Assembly (NCBI GenBank): GCA_964475835.1
Contig: CAYYYL010000008.1
Coordinates: forward strand, 33,470 to 97,469
DNA from: JABDCI01 sp964475835
GTDB taxonomy: Bacteria; Verrucomicrobiota; Verrucomicrobiia; JABWAM01
Direction of reading: 5' to 3'
DNA length: 64,000 bases
Shown in pieces: positions 41,863-50,096 of this stretch (position 1 is the first letter of the stretch; each line of letters begins with the position of its first letter). The notes under the pieces were generated by a model. It was not told the origin of the DNA. It did not search any database and saw only the letters and a program-made list of their open reading frames with translations. Both the position numbers and the translations under genes were made by a program.

Positions 41863-43239
41863 TTATTTTTTGTTACGATCAACCTTGCTGTTTGCCAGGT
41901 TCACCAGGAGTTGAAGAGTTTGCTCCAGCGTGTTGCTTTCCGCGATGCCCTGGCGGAGAAATTGATCGATCTTCTCCTGAAGAAAAATCGCGCGATCAAG
42001 GGCCGGATTGGCCCCAGCCATGTAGGCGCCGACCTGGATCAGATCACGATTGCGACGATAGAGGGCCATCGCATCGCGAATCGTCCCCGCCGCGGTTTTA
42101 TGGTCGGGTGTGGCAAGGTCATTCATCAAACGACTGACGCTCTCCAATACGTCGATGGAGGGGAAATGGTTGGATGTCGCCAGCTCACGCGAAAGCTGGA
42201 TGTGTCCATCCAAAATGGATCGGGCGGCATCCGAAATCGGATCGTTGAAATCATCCGCCTCCACCAAAACGTTGTAGATGCCGGTGATCGATCCCTTGTC
42301 GCTGGTTCCGGCGCGTTCCACAATCTGGGGCAGCAATCCAAAAACAGAGGGGGGATATCCACGGGTGGCGGGTGGCTCACCAACCGAGAGACCGATTTCA
42401 CGCTGGGCCATGGCCACACGGGTGAGTGAGTCCAGAAGCAGAAGCACGCTTTTGCCCTGCGCGCGAAAATGTTCCGCGATTGTGGTGGCGACCAGCGCCG
42501 CCTTCACCCGGAGGAGCGCGGCCTGTTCGGAGGTGGCGACGATCACAATGGAACGCGCAAGCCCCTCGGGACCAAGATCCTTTTCGATGAATTCCCGCAC
42601 TTCACGACCACGCTCACCGATGAGGCCGATCACATTGATGTCACAGCGGGCATTGCGGGCGATCATGCCGAGAAGCGTGCTCTTGCCGACCCCGCTTCCT
42701 GCGAAAATACCCATGCGCTGGCCTTCACCACAGGTGATCATTCCGTCAACGGCCCGCACCCCCGTGGAAAGGGGTTTCTGGATGCGCGTACGCAACATCG
42801 AGGAAGGAGGCGGACGGCGCAGGGGAGCCGTCGTATCGTAGGACAAGGGGCCTTTGTGGTCGATGGGTCGTCCCATCGCATCGAGAACGCGCCCTTTCAA
42901 TCCATCACCCACAGGCACCTGAAGGGGCTCGCCCGTTGCCACCACTTCGCTGCCAGGATGAATTCCCTCCACGCCTTCGAGGGGCATCAACAGCACGCGG
43001 TTGTCTTGAAATCCAACAACCTCGGCCAGGGTGTATCTTCCCGTCTCCCGGGAATGAATCCGGCATGCCTCACCAAGGGATATGGCCGGTCCAAGCGATT
43101 CGATGACGAGTCCGATGACGCGGGTGACGCGTCCACGATTCTCGTGAAGGGAGGCCTGCGAGACAGCGTCCAGCGCGGCGTCGAGCCCCACATCGTCGGG
43201 AATCGCAAACGTGCTGACTTCGGTTGAGGTGGTTTCCAT
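41863..43239 (-). CDS. fliI: Flagellar export ATPase FliI
   Basis: This 458-residue ATPase has the Walker A GSGVGKST (residues 181-188). The conserved NVIGLIGERGREVREFIEKD, VIVATSEQAALLRVKAALVA, LLLLDSLTRVAMAQREIGLS and VGEPPATRGYPPSVFGLLPQ follow, then SGLSKGSI-like text (here TSDKGSITGIYNVLVEADDF). The order matches FliI and not F1 beta. It powers export together with FliH and FliJ. Confidence 0.97.
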   Translation of the reverse strand: METTSTEVSTFAIPDDVGLDAALDAVSQASLHENRGRVTRVIGLVIESLGPAISLGEACRIHSRETGRYTLAEVVGFQDNRVLLMPLEGVEGIHPGSEVVATGEPLQVPVGDGLKGRVLDAMGRPIDHKGPLSYDTTAPLRRPPPSSMLRTRIQKPLSTGVRAVDGMITCGEGQRMGIFAGSGVGKSTLLGMIARNARCDINVIGLIGERGREVREFIEKDLGPEGLARSIVIVATSEQAALLRVKAALVATTIAEHFRAQGKSVLLLLDSLTRVAMAQREIGLSVGEPPATRGYPPSVFGLLPQIVERAGTSDKGSITGIYNVLVEADDFNDPISDAARSILDGHIQLSRELATSNHFPSIDVLESVSRLMNDLATPDHKTAAGTIRDAMALYRRNRDLIQVGAYMAGANPALDRAIFLQEKIDQFLRQGIAESNTLEQTLQLLVNLANSKVDRNKK

Positions 43240-43240
43240 G

Positions 43241-43849
43241 TCAGGCGGAAGGGGGTTGAACGTTTTGCACGGATTCCTTTGCGAGCTGTTCCAGCTTGTT
43301 CAGCCGATTCTCGCGACGACCATCCATCCATCCAAATTCACCGCGCAGGATGCATCCGCCGCGGGGCACAGCGGTGTTGGCCGTCCATTTGAGGTGGGAG
43401 ATATCGTCATTCATCAACGCGGTGCGATCCTCGTTGGTGAGCATTTCCAGATCCTGGGGATTGAGCTGCACCTCGATTTCGCTCGCGGCCTCGGCAGATT
43501 GCAGCATCTGCTCGATCTGGGCCTTCACCTCCTCCCGGGTGACCGGGGTGGCGGCCAGAATCTTACGCACAGCGCCGAAAGCGAGTTCGATCATCTGTTC
43601 GCGATATTTTTGAGCCACACCGCGGGGAAACTGGTTCAGGGATTTCGCCACGGCATCCCAGTGCGCCCGCGATGCCTTGATCTTTGCCTCGAGCTGCACC
43701 TGGCTGTCGACCTGGGCCTTGGCGAGACCTTCACTGTATCCCTGCATGAAACCCAGTTCGCGGGTGTCCATCTCCTGAAGGGATGTCAGCGAACGTGTGC
43801 GCACCGCCTTCGGCGCACCCTTGAGCTTCACTGTGGTTGTGGCACCCAT
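43241..43849 (-). CDS. fliH: FliI regulator FliH
   Basis: This 202-residue protein has the FliH pattern. An N-terminal part runs from GATTTVKLKGAPK to MDTRELGFMQGYSEGLAKAQ. A coiled-coil middle (VDSQVQLEAKIKAS) follows, then the C-terminal YREQMIELAFGAVRKILAAT, VTREEVKAQIEQMLQSAEAA with SEIEVQLNPQDLEML. It binds the FliI N-terminus and FliN. It follows fliF directly (12 bp), so fliG, which lies between them in most bacteria, is missing here. Confidence 0.9.
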   Translation of the reverse strand: MGATTTVKLKGAPKAVRTRSLTSLQEMDTRELGFMQGYSEGLAKAQVDSQVQLEAKIKASRAHWDAVAKSLNQFPRGVAQKYREQMIELAFGAVRKILAATPVTREEVKAQIEQMLQSAEAASEIEVQLNPQDLEMLTNEDRTALMNDDISHLKWTANTAVPRGGCILRGEFGWMDGRRENRLNKLEQLAKESVQNVQPPSA

Positions 43850-43861
43850 GGTTTTTCGGGA

Positions 43862-45445
43862 TTAGGATTGGCTCATCCAAGCCTTCAGCGCCTGGGACAT
43901 GTTATTGGGATTTTCGCGGATCAACTTGCTGAGGTCTCCCACGGTGATCGGCGCCCCGTTTAATCCGGTTGCGGCACCGCCCTTCTCAACCCCACCCATG
44001 GAGTCGAGCGAAAGATCGGTCCGTAGACTGTCGCTCTTCACAGTCGCGAGGAGAGTCTTGAAGTAGTACAGGAGGCCAAAGGCGAGAAGTACGAGGGCAA
44101 TTTTGCCGAGGGCAGGCAACCATGAGGTCACCCGTTCACCCATGGAAGGCCCTTTCACTGCACCGACTTCGGCGGCCGGATTGCTGTAGAACGAAATTTC
44201 CTCGAGCGCCAGCTCGTCGTTCCGCTTTCCCTTTCCTTCCTCGACGAACCCAACTGCGCGCTTGATCACATTGACGAGAAGCGCCTTCTCCTCCGGAGTA
44301 CGGGGAACCACCTTGGCATCGGCACCCTCCCCCTCCTTCTTCTGGTTCACAAAAACAGCGACGGAAATCTTTTTGATTTCGCCGGCCCCTTTGATGGTAT
44401 TCTGCACCAGTTTGCTGATTTCGTATTGGTTGCTGGAATTCTGCTTCTTCGACGTTCCAGTCAAAACCTGGCTCTGTGCGACCTCCACCTGATTGCTCGA
44501 GTTGCCGCTGATTCCGGGAGCGCCGGAGCTGGAACGGATGGGATTGGTGGCCTCCTCCGTGGTCGTGGATTCATTGCGAATCACCGCCGTCGCAGGATCA
44601 AAGCGCTCCTCCGTCTGCTGGAGGGTGTCAAAATTCATATCCACACTGACGCGCACCACCGATTGACCGGCGCCGAGCACCTGATCGAGCATCGACTGCA
44701 GTTTGGTGACGTAAAGGCCCTCCGCATTTTTGCGAACCTCAATCTGGCTGGCGCTTAGGCCCGCACTGGTCTCCTCCTCGTTTTCCGCAAGGACGGTTCC
44801 TGTATTATCCACGATGGCCACTCGGTTTGGTTTCAATCCCTCGACCCCGTTTGCGACGAGAAATCGGATGGCGTTCACCTGCTGGCGTCCCAGACGCATC
44901 TGCCCGCGTAGCTGGACAAAAACCGAGGCCTTCACCTCCCCCTTTTCCTGGGCGAAGAGTCTTTCGTTCGGCGCCACGAGAAGAACCCGTGCCGTCTCAA
45001 CCTCTTCCATTTGGGAAATAGTGCGGGAGAGTTCTCCCTGCAACGCCCGGTAGTAGTTGGCTTTTTGCAGAAAATCGGAGAGACCGAATGTGGGTTTGTC
45101 GAAGATTTCGAATCCAACGCCGTTGGAGCCTCCACCAGCGCGGGGAATCCCCTTGGAGGCGAGCTTGAGGCGAAGTTCATAGACAAGTCCGCCCGGCACG
45201 TAGATTGCCTTGCCGCCGTTTCCAATTTCGAAGGGAATCTTTTGATCGCGCAACTCGTCGCTGATCTTCGCGGCTTCACTCGTGTCGAGTCCGCCATAAA
45301 GGAGCGAGAGGCTTGGTTTCTGGCTCCACCAGACCACCAGACCGACGAGAGCCGCTGTGAGCATGCCTGTGCCTGCGAGGGTGACTCGCTGCCCGGCGGT
45401 GAGGCTTTTCCAGATTTCCGCAATGGATTTGAAGAGGGGTCCCAT
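43862..45445 (-). CDS. fliF: MS-ring protein FliF
   Basis: The 527-residue FliF has two membrane helices (LAGTGMLTAALVGLVVWWSQ and about residues 441-461, LPALGKIALVLLAFGLLYYF). Periplasmic ring-building motifs lie between them: LPREGIP-like text (ASKGIPRAGGGSNGVGFEIF), GLSDFLQKANYYRALQGELS and RTISQMEEVETARVLLVAPN. The C-terminus (LSKLIRENPNNMSQALKAWM) is the FliG-binding tail. FliF is the platform of the basal body. The FliG-binding tail is intact, so FliG should exist elsewhere in the genome. Confidence 0.96.
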   Translation of the reverse strand: MGPLFKSIAEIWKSLTAGQRVTLAGTGMLTAALVGLVVWWSQKPSLSLLYGGLDTSEAAKISDELRDQKIPFEIGNGGKAIYVPGGLVYELRLKLASKGIPRAGGGSNGVGFEIFDKPTFGLSDFLQKANYYRALQGELSRTISQMEEVETARVLLVAPNERLFAQEKGEVKASVFVQLRGQMRLGRQQVNAIRFLVANGVEGLKPNRVAIVDNTGTVLAENEEETSAGLSASQIEVRKNAEGLYVTKLQSMLDQVLGAGQSVVRVSVDMNFDTLQQTEERFDPATAVIRNESTTTEEATNPIRSSSGAPGISGNSSNQVEVAQSQVLTGTSKKQNSSNQYEISKLVQNTIKGAGEIKKISVAVFVNQKKEGEGADAKVVPRTPEEKALLVNVIKRAVGFVEEGKGKRNDELALEEISFYSNPAAEVGAVKGPSMGERVTSWLPALGKIALVLLAFGLLYYFKTLLATVKSDSLRTDLSLDSMGGVEKGGAATGLNGAPITVGDLSKLIRENPNNMSQALKAWMSQS

Positions 45446-45471
45446 ACTATGAATTTCGTTCGAGGTTTAAA

Positions 45472-45882
45472 TCAGACCTGCATGCGCATCATTTCCTGCA
45501 TTCCTTCGACAATCTTGTTCCGCATTTCCGCAAGAAGCTGGAAGGAGACACCCGCCTCCTCCATCGCGATAATCGCGGTGTGGAGGGAGGAGCCGTCCCC
45601 CTGGATGACGTTTTGTACGGCGGTTTTCGCGTTTGCCTGCAACTTCTGGGTGTCGTCGATCATCTGCAACACCGCACTCTGGTAGGTGGAGGGCTGCACC
45701 GCATGCGTTCCACCCACGGTTCCAATCTTGCTCCCCTGTTCCTTAATCTGGCTTGCAAGCGTCTGGCCGAATTGAACGCCGGGATTGTCCGTGACGGAAA
45801 ACGACCCGGGAGACGCCTTCGTGGATTGAAGGGCCTCCTGGATCAGGCCGGTCATGTTGGAGGAGATGGGGGCGATGCTCAT
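45472..45882 (-). CDS. fliE: Hook-basal body adaptor FliE
   Basis: The 136-residue FliE shows GVQFGQTLASQIKEQGSKIG in the N-terminal half. The C-terminal family core is NVIQGDGSSLHTAIIAMEEA, GVSFQLLAEMRNKIVEGMQE and MMRMQV. It joins FliF to the rod and is the first export substrate. It lies between fliF and flgC, as in most flagellar clusters. Confidence 0.93.
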   Translation of the reverse strand: MSIAPISSNMTGLIQEALQSTKASPGSFSVTDNPGVQFGQTLASQIKEQGSKIGTVGGTHAVQPSTYQSAVLQMIDDTQKLQANAKTAVQNVIQGDGSSLHTAIIAMEEAGVSFQLLAEMRNKIVEGMQEMMRMQV

Positions 45883-45904
45883 AAAATAAAAGGGCTAGGC
45901 GGGA

Positions 45905-46345
45905 TCAATGTCTTCCAATATCGAGGGCGCGTTGGACCATCTGTTTGGCCGTGGTGATCGCCTGCACGTTTGCCTCAATCGCGCGGGAAGCGGTGATCAT
46001 ATCGACCATTTCCTCGGAAACATTCACATTGGGCATCAAGACCATGCCCTGGGCGTTCGCATCCGGGTGGCCTGGCATATAAACCGCTTTGAGGGGGCGC
46101 TGATCCTGGACCACTTCGCGAACCTTCACCATCGGTGAGCCCGGATCGCGCGAAGGCCCTCTGCCCGCTGTGGCAGCCTGGTCGAGGACATTCTCAAAAA
46201 TCACCTGCTGGCGGCGGTAAACCTGACCATTGGCATCGTGCGTGGTATTCGCGTTTGCGATGTTGTTCGCGATGATGTTCAGCCTCATCCGCTCGGCGTC
46301 GAGCGCCGACCCGCTGCTTTCAATTCCAGGAATGAAGGAGTTCAT
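45905..46345 (-). CDS. flgC: Proximal rod protein FlgC
   Basis: The 146-residue FlgC has GIESSGSALDAERMRLNIIA, NNIANANTTHDANGQVYRRQ, YMPGHPDANAQGMVLMPNVN, VSEEMVDMITASRAIEANVQ and AMKMV-like end (ITTAKQMVQRALDIGRH). A good ribosome site (CCTCCTCCTT complement) precedes its ATG. It builds the rod with FlgB and FlgF. Confidence 0.95.
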   Translation of the reverse strand: MNSFIPGIESSGSALDAERMRLNIIANNIANANTTHDANGQVYRRQQVIFENVLDQAATAGRGPSRDPGSPMVKVREVVQDQRPLKAVYMPGHPDANAQGMVLMPNVNVSEEMVDMITASRAIEANVQAITTAKQMVQRALDIGRH

Positions 46346-46356
46346 AAGGAGGAGGA

Positions 46357-46734
46357 TTATTTACCGCTGATCGCCATGCGGAGGCTCGCGTACCGCTTTG
46401 CCAGGAATGTGGCGGAAACCTCATAGGCGGAACTGTTTTTTGCCATCTCCACGATCTCCCGCTCGATGTTCACTGTGTTTCCATCCACTCGTAGCGAGGG
46501 GGCGGACTCATCCACTTCAACCTCCGGAGACAGGGATTGAAGCTTGTCGATGTCCTGGGATTGCACGGCCCGTTCAAGCTCCTGCTGGAAGGCAGGACTG
46601 ATGTCCTGGCGCTTGTAAGCAGGGGTGTTGACGTTCGCGATGTTGCTCGCCAGGGCCTTGTGCCGGGCCGCAGCGACGTCCAGGGACGTTCGAAGCGCCT
46701 GATATTGGGCATCTGCGAATAGCGGTGAAATCAT
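46357..46734 (-). CDS. flgB: Proximal rod protein FlgB
   Basis: The 125-residue FlgB begins MISPLFADAQYQALRTSLDV, then AAARHKALASNIANVNTPAY and KRQDISPAFQQELERA, and ends EIVEMAKNSSAYEVSATFLA, KRYASLRMAI. It opens the largest flagellar unit, flgB to fliO. A sigma-54 element lies at 46748-46764, placing the predicted start of transcription about four bases before the ATG. Confidence 0.94.
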   Translation of the reverse strand: MISPLFADAQYQALRTSLDVAAARHKALASNIANVNTPAYKRQDISPAFQQELERAVQSQDIDKLQSLSPEVEVDESAPSLRVDGNTVNIEREIVEMAKNSSAYEVSATFLAKRYASLRMAISGK

Positions 46735-46747
46735 ACAACCGCCTTGA

Positions 46748-46764
46748 AAGCAGGACCAATGCCA
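46748..46764 (-). promoter_or_regulatory. Sigma-54 promoter element of the flgB operon
   Basis: The minus strand reads TGGCATT-GGTC-CTGCTT, with GG and GC 10 bases apart. It differs from the other three elements at the -12 side (CTGC for TTGC). Transcription would begin near 46738. Confidence 0.65.
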
Positions 46765-47023
46765 TCTCCAAACTCCCTTAAACGGGATGTCCCTGAATCA
46801 GACCAAACTCAGGTATTGACTATCGACATAAGAAAGTCCGTCCCACTACCCTTCGGAACCCGGCAAAAAATGACCGGTCTGCTCCCCTAACAAAGGAAAA
46901 ACTGAACCAATCGCCGAACCGGTTGCTGAATAAGCCGAAATAGTCAGGCGAAAATGCATGGAGCCTCTGTACGGCGTAGGGGTGGGAATCAGGGTGTTGG
47001 GTCGTTGGGCTCGAAAGGGACGA

Positions 47024-47041
47024 TCGTGGTTTATACCACGA
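47024..47041. repeat. Inverted repeat TCGTGGT-TTAT-ACCACGA
   Basis: There is a perfect 7-bp stem with a 4-nt loop, 74 bp downstream of the activator stop (47115) and about 290 bp upstream of flgB. No T-run follows, so it is a poor terminator; an operator for a dimeric regulator is possible. Confidence 0.45.
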
Positions 47042-47114
47042 CTCGGAGTGAGGGGCGCGCACCACCAAGAAAAATTCCTCGCCCTACGACCCTTCCCACT
47101 TATTCAACAGCATT

Positions 47115-48572
47115 TTAAGACGCTTCCGCAGATTCCTTCACGCCTTCCTTCTCCGGAGCCTCCCCCTCACCTGAATCTTCCGCAGAACCCAATTTGTACT
47201 CGTGGAGTTTGTTACGAAGAGTTCGGACACTGATCCCCAGGAGTTTGGCGGCGTGGGTCTTGTTTCCCTGGGTCTGCTCCAACGCCTTCTCAATCATCTG
47301 CTTTTCCATTTCATCGATGGGAATCACCGACACGGGAACTGCTGGTGCTGGCGTTGTCGCGGGTCCGGCGCCTGAAGTGTCGCGAATTCCAAAATCCTGC
47401 GGGGAAAGACGGTGCGAAGGCTCCGAAAGAATCACGGCGTGTGCCGCCGCATTCTGCAATTCCCGGATATTCCCTTTCCAGGGGGCATTCTTCAATTGGG
47501 CCATGCACGCCTCATCAATCACCGGAGCCTCCTTGCCATAAAGTCCGGCGTAAAATTTAACGTAGTGATCCACGAGCATGGGAATGTCATCCCGGCGTTC
47601 ACGCAGGGGAGGCACGTGCAACGGGAAGACGCTCAACCGATAGTAAAGATCCTCGCGGAACTCCCCTTTTTCAGCAGACTTTTTCAAGTCGCGATTGGTG
47701 GTGGCAAGGATCCGGACATCCACTTTGATCGTCTTGTTGCTGCCCACACGCTCGAACTCCGATTCCTGAAGAACCCGAAGAAGTTTTGCCTGAAGACTGA
47801 CCGGAATTTCCGAGATCTCGTCCAGGAGCAGTGTTCCGTTATCCGCCATCTGAAAACGCCCATCACGCTGCGTCACGGCTCCAGTGAACGCCCCCTTTTC
47901 ATGACCAAAGAGCTCGCTCTCGATCAAATTTTCGGGAACGGCGGCGCAGTTCAATTTGATGAAGGGCCCATCCTTGCGGGGACTGGCCATCCAGATCGCA
48001 CGGGCGATGAGCTCCTTGCCAGTGCCACTTTCCCCCTGAATCAATACCGTCGCATTCGTGGATGCCACACGGTCGATCAGCGCCTTCACCTTCTGAATGC
48101 CCTCGCTGTTCCCCAGCAAATGCTGGGGCCCCTTCTGGGTTTCCTCTTCACGTCGAAGATACTCGTTCTCCGTGGACATCCGCTTCCAGGCATCCAGACG
48201 GTCAATCGCCACATCAAGCTGCTCGGTAGTGAAGGGTTTGACGAGGTAGTCGGACGATCCTTGCTTCATCGCCTCCACCGCTGAGGAAACGGAACCGTAG
48301 CCGGTCATGGTGATATGCAACACCGCATTCTTATCCTTGCGAAGCGACTTCAAAAACTCGATGCCGTCCCCGTCGGGAAACCGAACATCGCTGATCACCA
48401 GATCAAAGCCGTTCTCTGAAAGTGCCTCCCGGGCTTCCGAAAGGCAGCTGGCGGTGCTCACCACATGCCCCCGCTTCTTGAGATGGGTGGAAATGAAGCG
48501 GCTGAGCAACTGATCGTCTTCGACAACTAAAATGCGTTGAATATTCAATGGGCCGGGAATCCGTTTTACCAC
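47115..48572 (-). CDS. Sigma-54-dependent response regulator (NtrC/FlrC/FlgR type)
   Basis: The 485-residue protein has a receiver domain (1-125; ILVVEDDQLLSRFISTHLKK, phospho-site Asp62 in ISDVRFPDGDG, VKPF). The AAA+ domain has Walker A GESGTGKE (180-187), GAFTGA (227-232, the sigma-54 contact) and Walker B LLLDEISEIP. A C-terminal Fis-type helix-turn-helix (THAAKLLGISVRTLRNKLHE) completes it. It should activate the flgB, fliP, fliA and flgF operons. The start is a GTG; a TTG at LNIQRIL is possible. No partner kinase gene is recognised in the window. A Lys/Glu-rich tail follows the HTH. Confidence 0.92.
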   Translation of the reverse strand: MVKRIPGPLNIQRILVVEDDQLLSRFISTHLKKRGHVVSTASCLSEAREALSENGFDLVISDVRFPDGDGIEFLKSLRKDKNAVLHITMTGYGSVSSAVEAMKQGSSDYLVKPFTTEQLDVAIDRLDAWKRMSTENEYLRREEETQKGPQHLLGNSEGIQKVKALIDRVASTNATVLIQGESGTGKELIARAIWMASPRKDGPFIKLNCAAVPENLIESELFGHEKGAFTGAVTQRDGRFQMADNGTLLLDEISEIPVSLQAKLLRVLQESEFERVGSNKTIKVDVRILATTNRDLKKSAEKGEFREDLYYRLSVFPLHVPPLRERRDDIPMLVDHYVKFYAGLYGKEAPVIDEACMAQLKNAPWKGNIRELQNAAAHAVILSEPSHRLSPQDFGIRDTSGAGPATTPAPAVPVSVIPIDEMEKQMIEKALEQTQGNKTHAAKLLGISVRTLRNKLHEYKLGSAEDSGEGEAPEKEGVKESAEAS

Positions 48573-48607
48573 GGTTGCATGACATTTCCATGGGAGGAAA
48601 GCAATCG

Positions 48608-48634
48608 GAAAACCCCATTTGAAAGGGGATTTTC
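48608..48634 (-). terminator. Probable terminator after the cytosolic chemoreceptor gene
   Basis: On the minus strand, GAAAATCCCC pairs with GGGGTTTTC (one bulged base) around an 8-nt loop, about 20 bp after the stop at 48654. The TTTTCC arm supplies a short T-run. Confidence 0.55.
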
Positions 48635-48653
48635 AGCCCGGCATCCTCGGACC

Positions 48654-49898
48654 TTACGGGATCCGACGATAACATTCCACCGCCCGCGGAATTTGCTCCC
48701 GCTCGGCTTTCACACGCACCGACATGTAACCGTCCCAGGTTCCATTCTTGTAACGGGGAAAGGCCATGGCCTTGACCCAATAGATCGCACCCTGCTTCGT
48801 CCTGTTTTTCACATACCCCTGCCAAACCTTCTCCTGTTTCAAATACGTCCACAAATCGGCAAAAGCCGCCTTGGGCATATCCGGATGTCGGATAATATTG
48901 TGGGGCTTTCCCTCAAGGTCCCCATACTCATAACCGGCAATCTTGTAGAAACTCTTGTTGGCAAAGGTGATGATCCCCCGGAAATCAGTCGCGGATACCA
49001 GCACATCATCATCGTCCATGATCACTTCGCGCTCCTGATGTGAAAAACGCTTGGCATCGAGGAATCCCGTCGTCGCGGCAATCGCCTCGAAACGATCCAG
49101 GGGATCCGGCCGATCCTCCGTATATCGCCGGACCTGGGTGATCAGATTTTCAATCGTTTCCCCGATGACCGACATCTCCTTCAAATCCACCTTTGAGGCG
49201 TCCGCGGATGCGCGTACCCCGGACAACTCCTGAGTCGCCCTCTCGATCCGGGTGTGCAAATCCGCAATCGTATGGGATGATTCCCCGGTTTGTTTTGTAT
49301 CCTTGAGAAAAGCCTGAATGCTCTCCGTGGCATGTTGAAGATACTCAGCCGTCTTGACGGAGGTCGCCGCAAGATTTCGGATCAAATCCTCTGTCTTTTC
49401 ATTCGAAGCCGCCACTTCCTCGGAGAGTTTTTTGATCTCCCCCGCAATCGTCGTAAAACTGCGCCCCGCAGCCCCGGCATGGACCGCCTCAATTCCTGCA
49501 TTGATGGCCAGGAGTTGCGTCTGGTTGGCCACACGTTTGATGTCCGTCACGATCTGCTTGGTGTTCCCCACCAGCTCGCTCACCACATGCATCTGTTCGT
49601 TGGCAAGCTGGATGTCCTGAATGCTCCTCTCCGCCCCCTCCTTGACCTTGCTCGAAATGGACCCTAGACCGTGAATCTCCTGAAAAACTTTTTCCAATTG
49701 CTCGTTTTGTCCCGTCAGCTTGTTTGCAATCTCATTGAGTTCATCCGAGGTTTTCGTATGACCCAAAACCGCTGCCGCGGTGGCCCGATTCGCCACCATC
49801 TCCTGGGGATCAATTTCTTTGCCCCCATCTCCACTGGATCCTTTTTTTGAGGAAAGACGAGACCGTGCCCACCCCACGAGAGAAGAAGACCATTTCAT
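48654..49898 (-). CDS. Cytosolic methyl-accepting chemotaxis protein with C-terminal Aer-like PAS domain
   Basis: This 414-residue protein lacks any membrane segment. Residues about 60-250 form the chemoreceptor signalling hairpin, whose tip (QTQLLAINAGIEAVHAGAAG) is shorter and more divergent than usual. Residues about 300-405 form a PAS domain close to the Aer type, with GIITFANKSFYKIAGYEYGD, HNIIRHPDMPKAAFADLWTY and VKNRTKQGAIYWVKAMAFPR. In Aer the PAS comes first; here it comes last. An FAD-binding energy or redox sensor is plausible. The ATG at 49898 is chosen over an upstream TTG. Confidence 0.85.
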   Translation of the reverse strand: MKWSSSLVGWARSRLSSKKGSSGDGGKEIDPQEMVANRATAAAVLGHTKTSDELNEIANKLTGQNEQLEKVFQEIHGLGSISSKVKEGAERSIQDIQLANEQMHVVSELVGNTKQIVTDIKRVANQTQLLAINAGIEAVHAGAAGRSFTTIAGEIKKLSEEVAASNEKTEDLIRNLAATSVKTAEYLQHATESIQAFLKDTKQTGESSHTIADLHTRIERATQELSGVRASADASKVDLKEMSVIGETIENLITQVRRYTEDRPDPLDRFEAIAATTGFLDAKRFSHQEREVIMDDDDVLVSATDFRGIITFANKSFYKIAGYEYGDLEGKPHNIIRHPDMPKAAFADLWTYLKQEKVWQGYVKNRTKQGAIYWVKAMAFPRYKNGTWDGYMSVRVKAEREQIPRAVECYRRIP

Positions 49899-50096
49899 AC
49901 AGAATGACAGCAATTTAGATTTTTTTTAAAATGTTGGCTTCGCGGAATTTGGTAAATACCCATCCAAAATTGGCGACTCGACGATGACTTCCTCAAGACA
50001 AAGGCGCCAATGAACAATCCACGGTCAATGACGCGCAAAAAATTGACATATACTCACCCCAACCTTGGAGATCCCCCCTCTGAACCATCCTGGTGA

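Larger units (their letters stand above)
46735..47114. other. 380-bp intergenic region between flgB and the sigma-54 activator gene
   Basis: No convincing gene is seen in either direction. It holds the sigma-54 element of flgB at its left end (46748-46764) and a 7-bp inverted repeat at 47024-47041. The rest shows no other recognisable site by eye. Upstream activator sites for the sigma-54 regulator encoded next door would be expected here, but I cannot define one. Confidence 0.6.

Noticed and set aside
48601..48620. Sigma-54 element upstream of the activator gene
   Set aside because: The -12 side (TTGCTTT) fits but the -24 side lacks TGGCA; the bases are better explained by the terminator hairpin.
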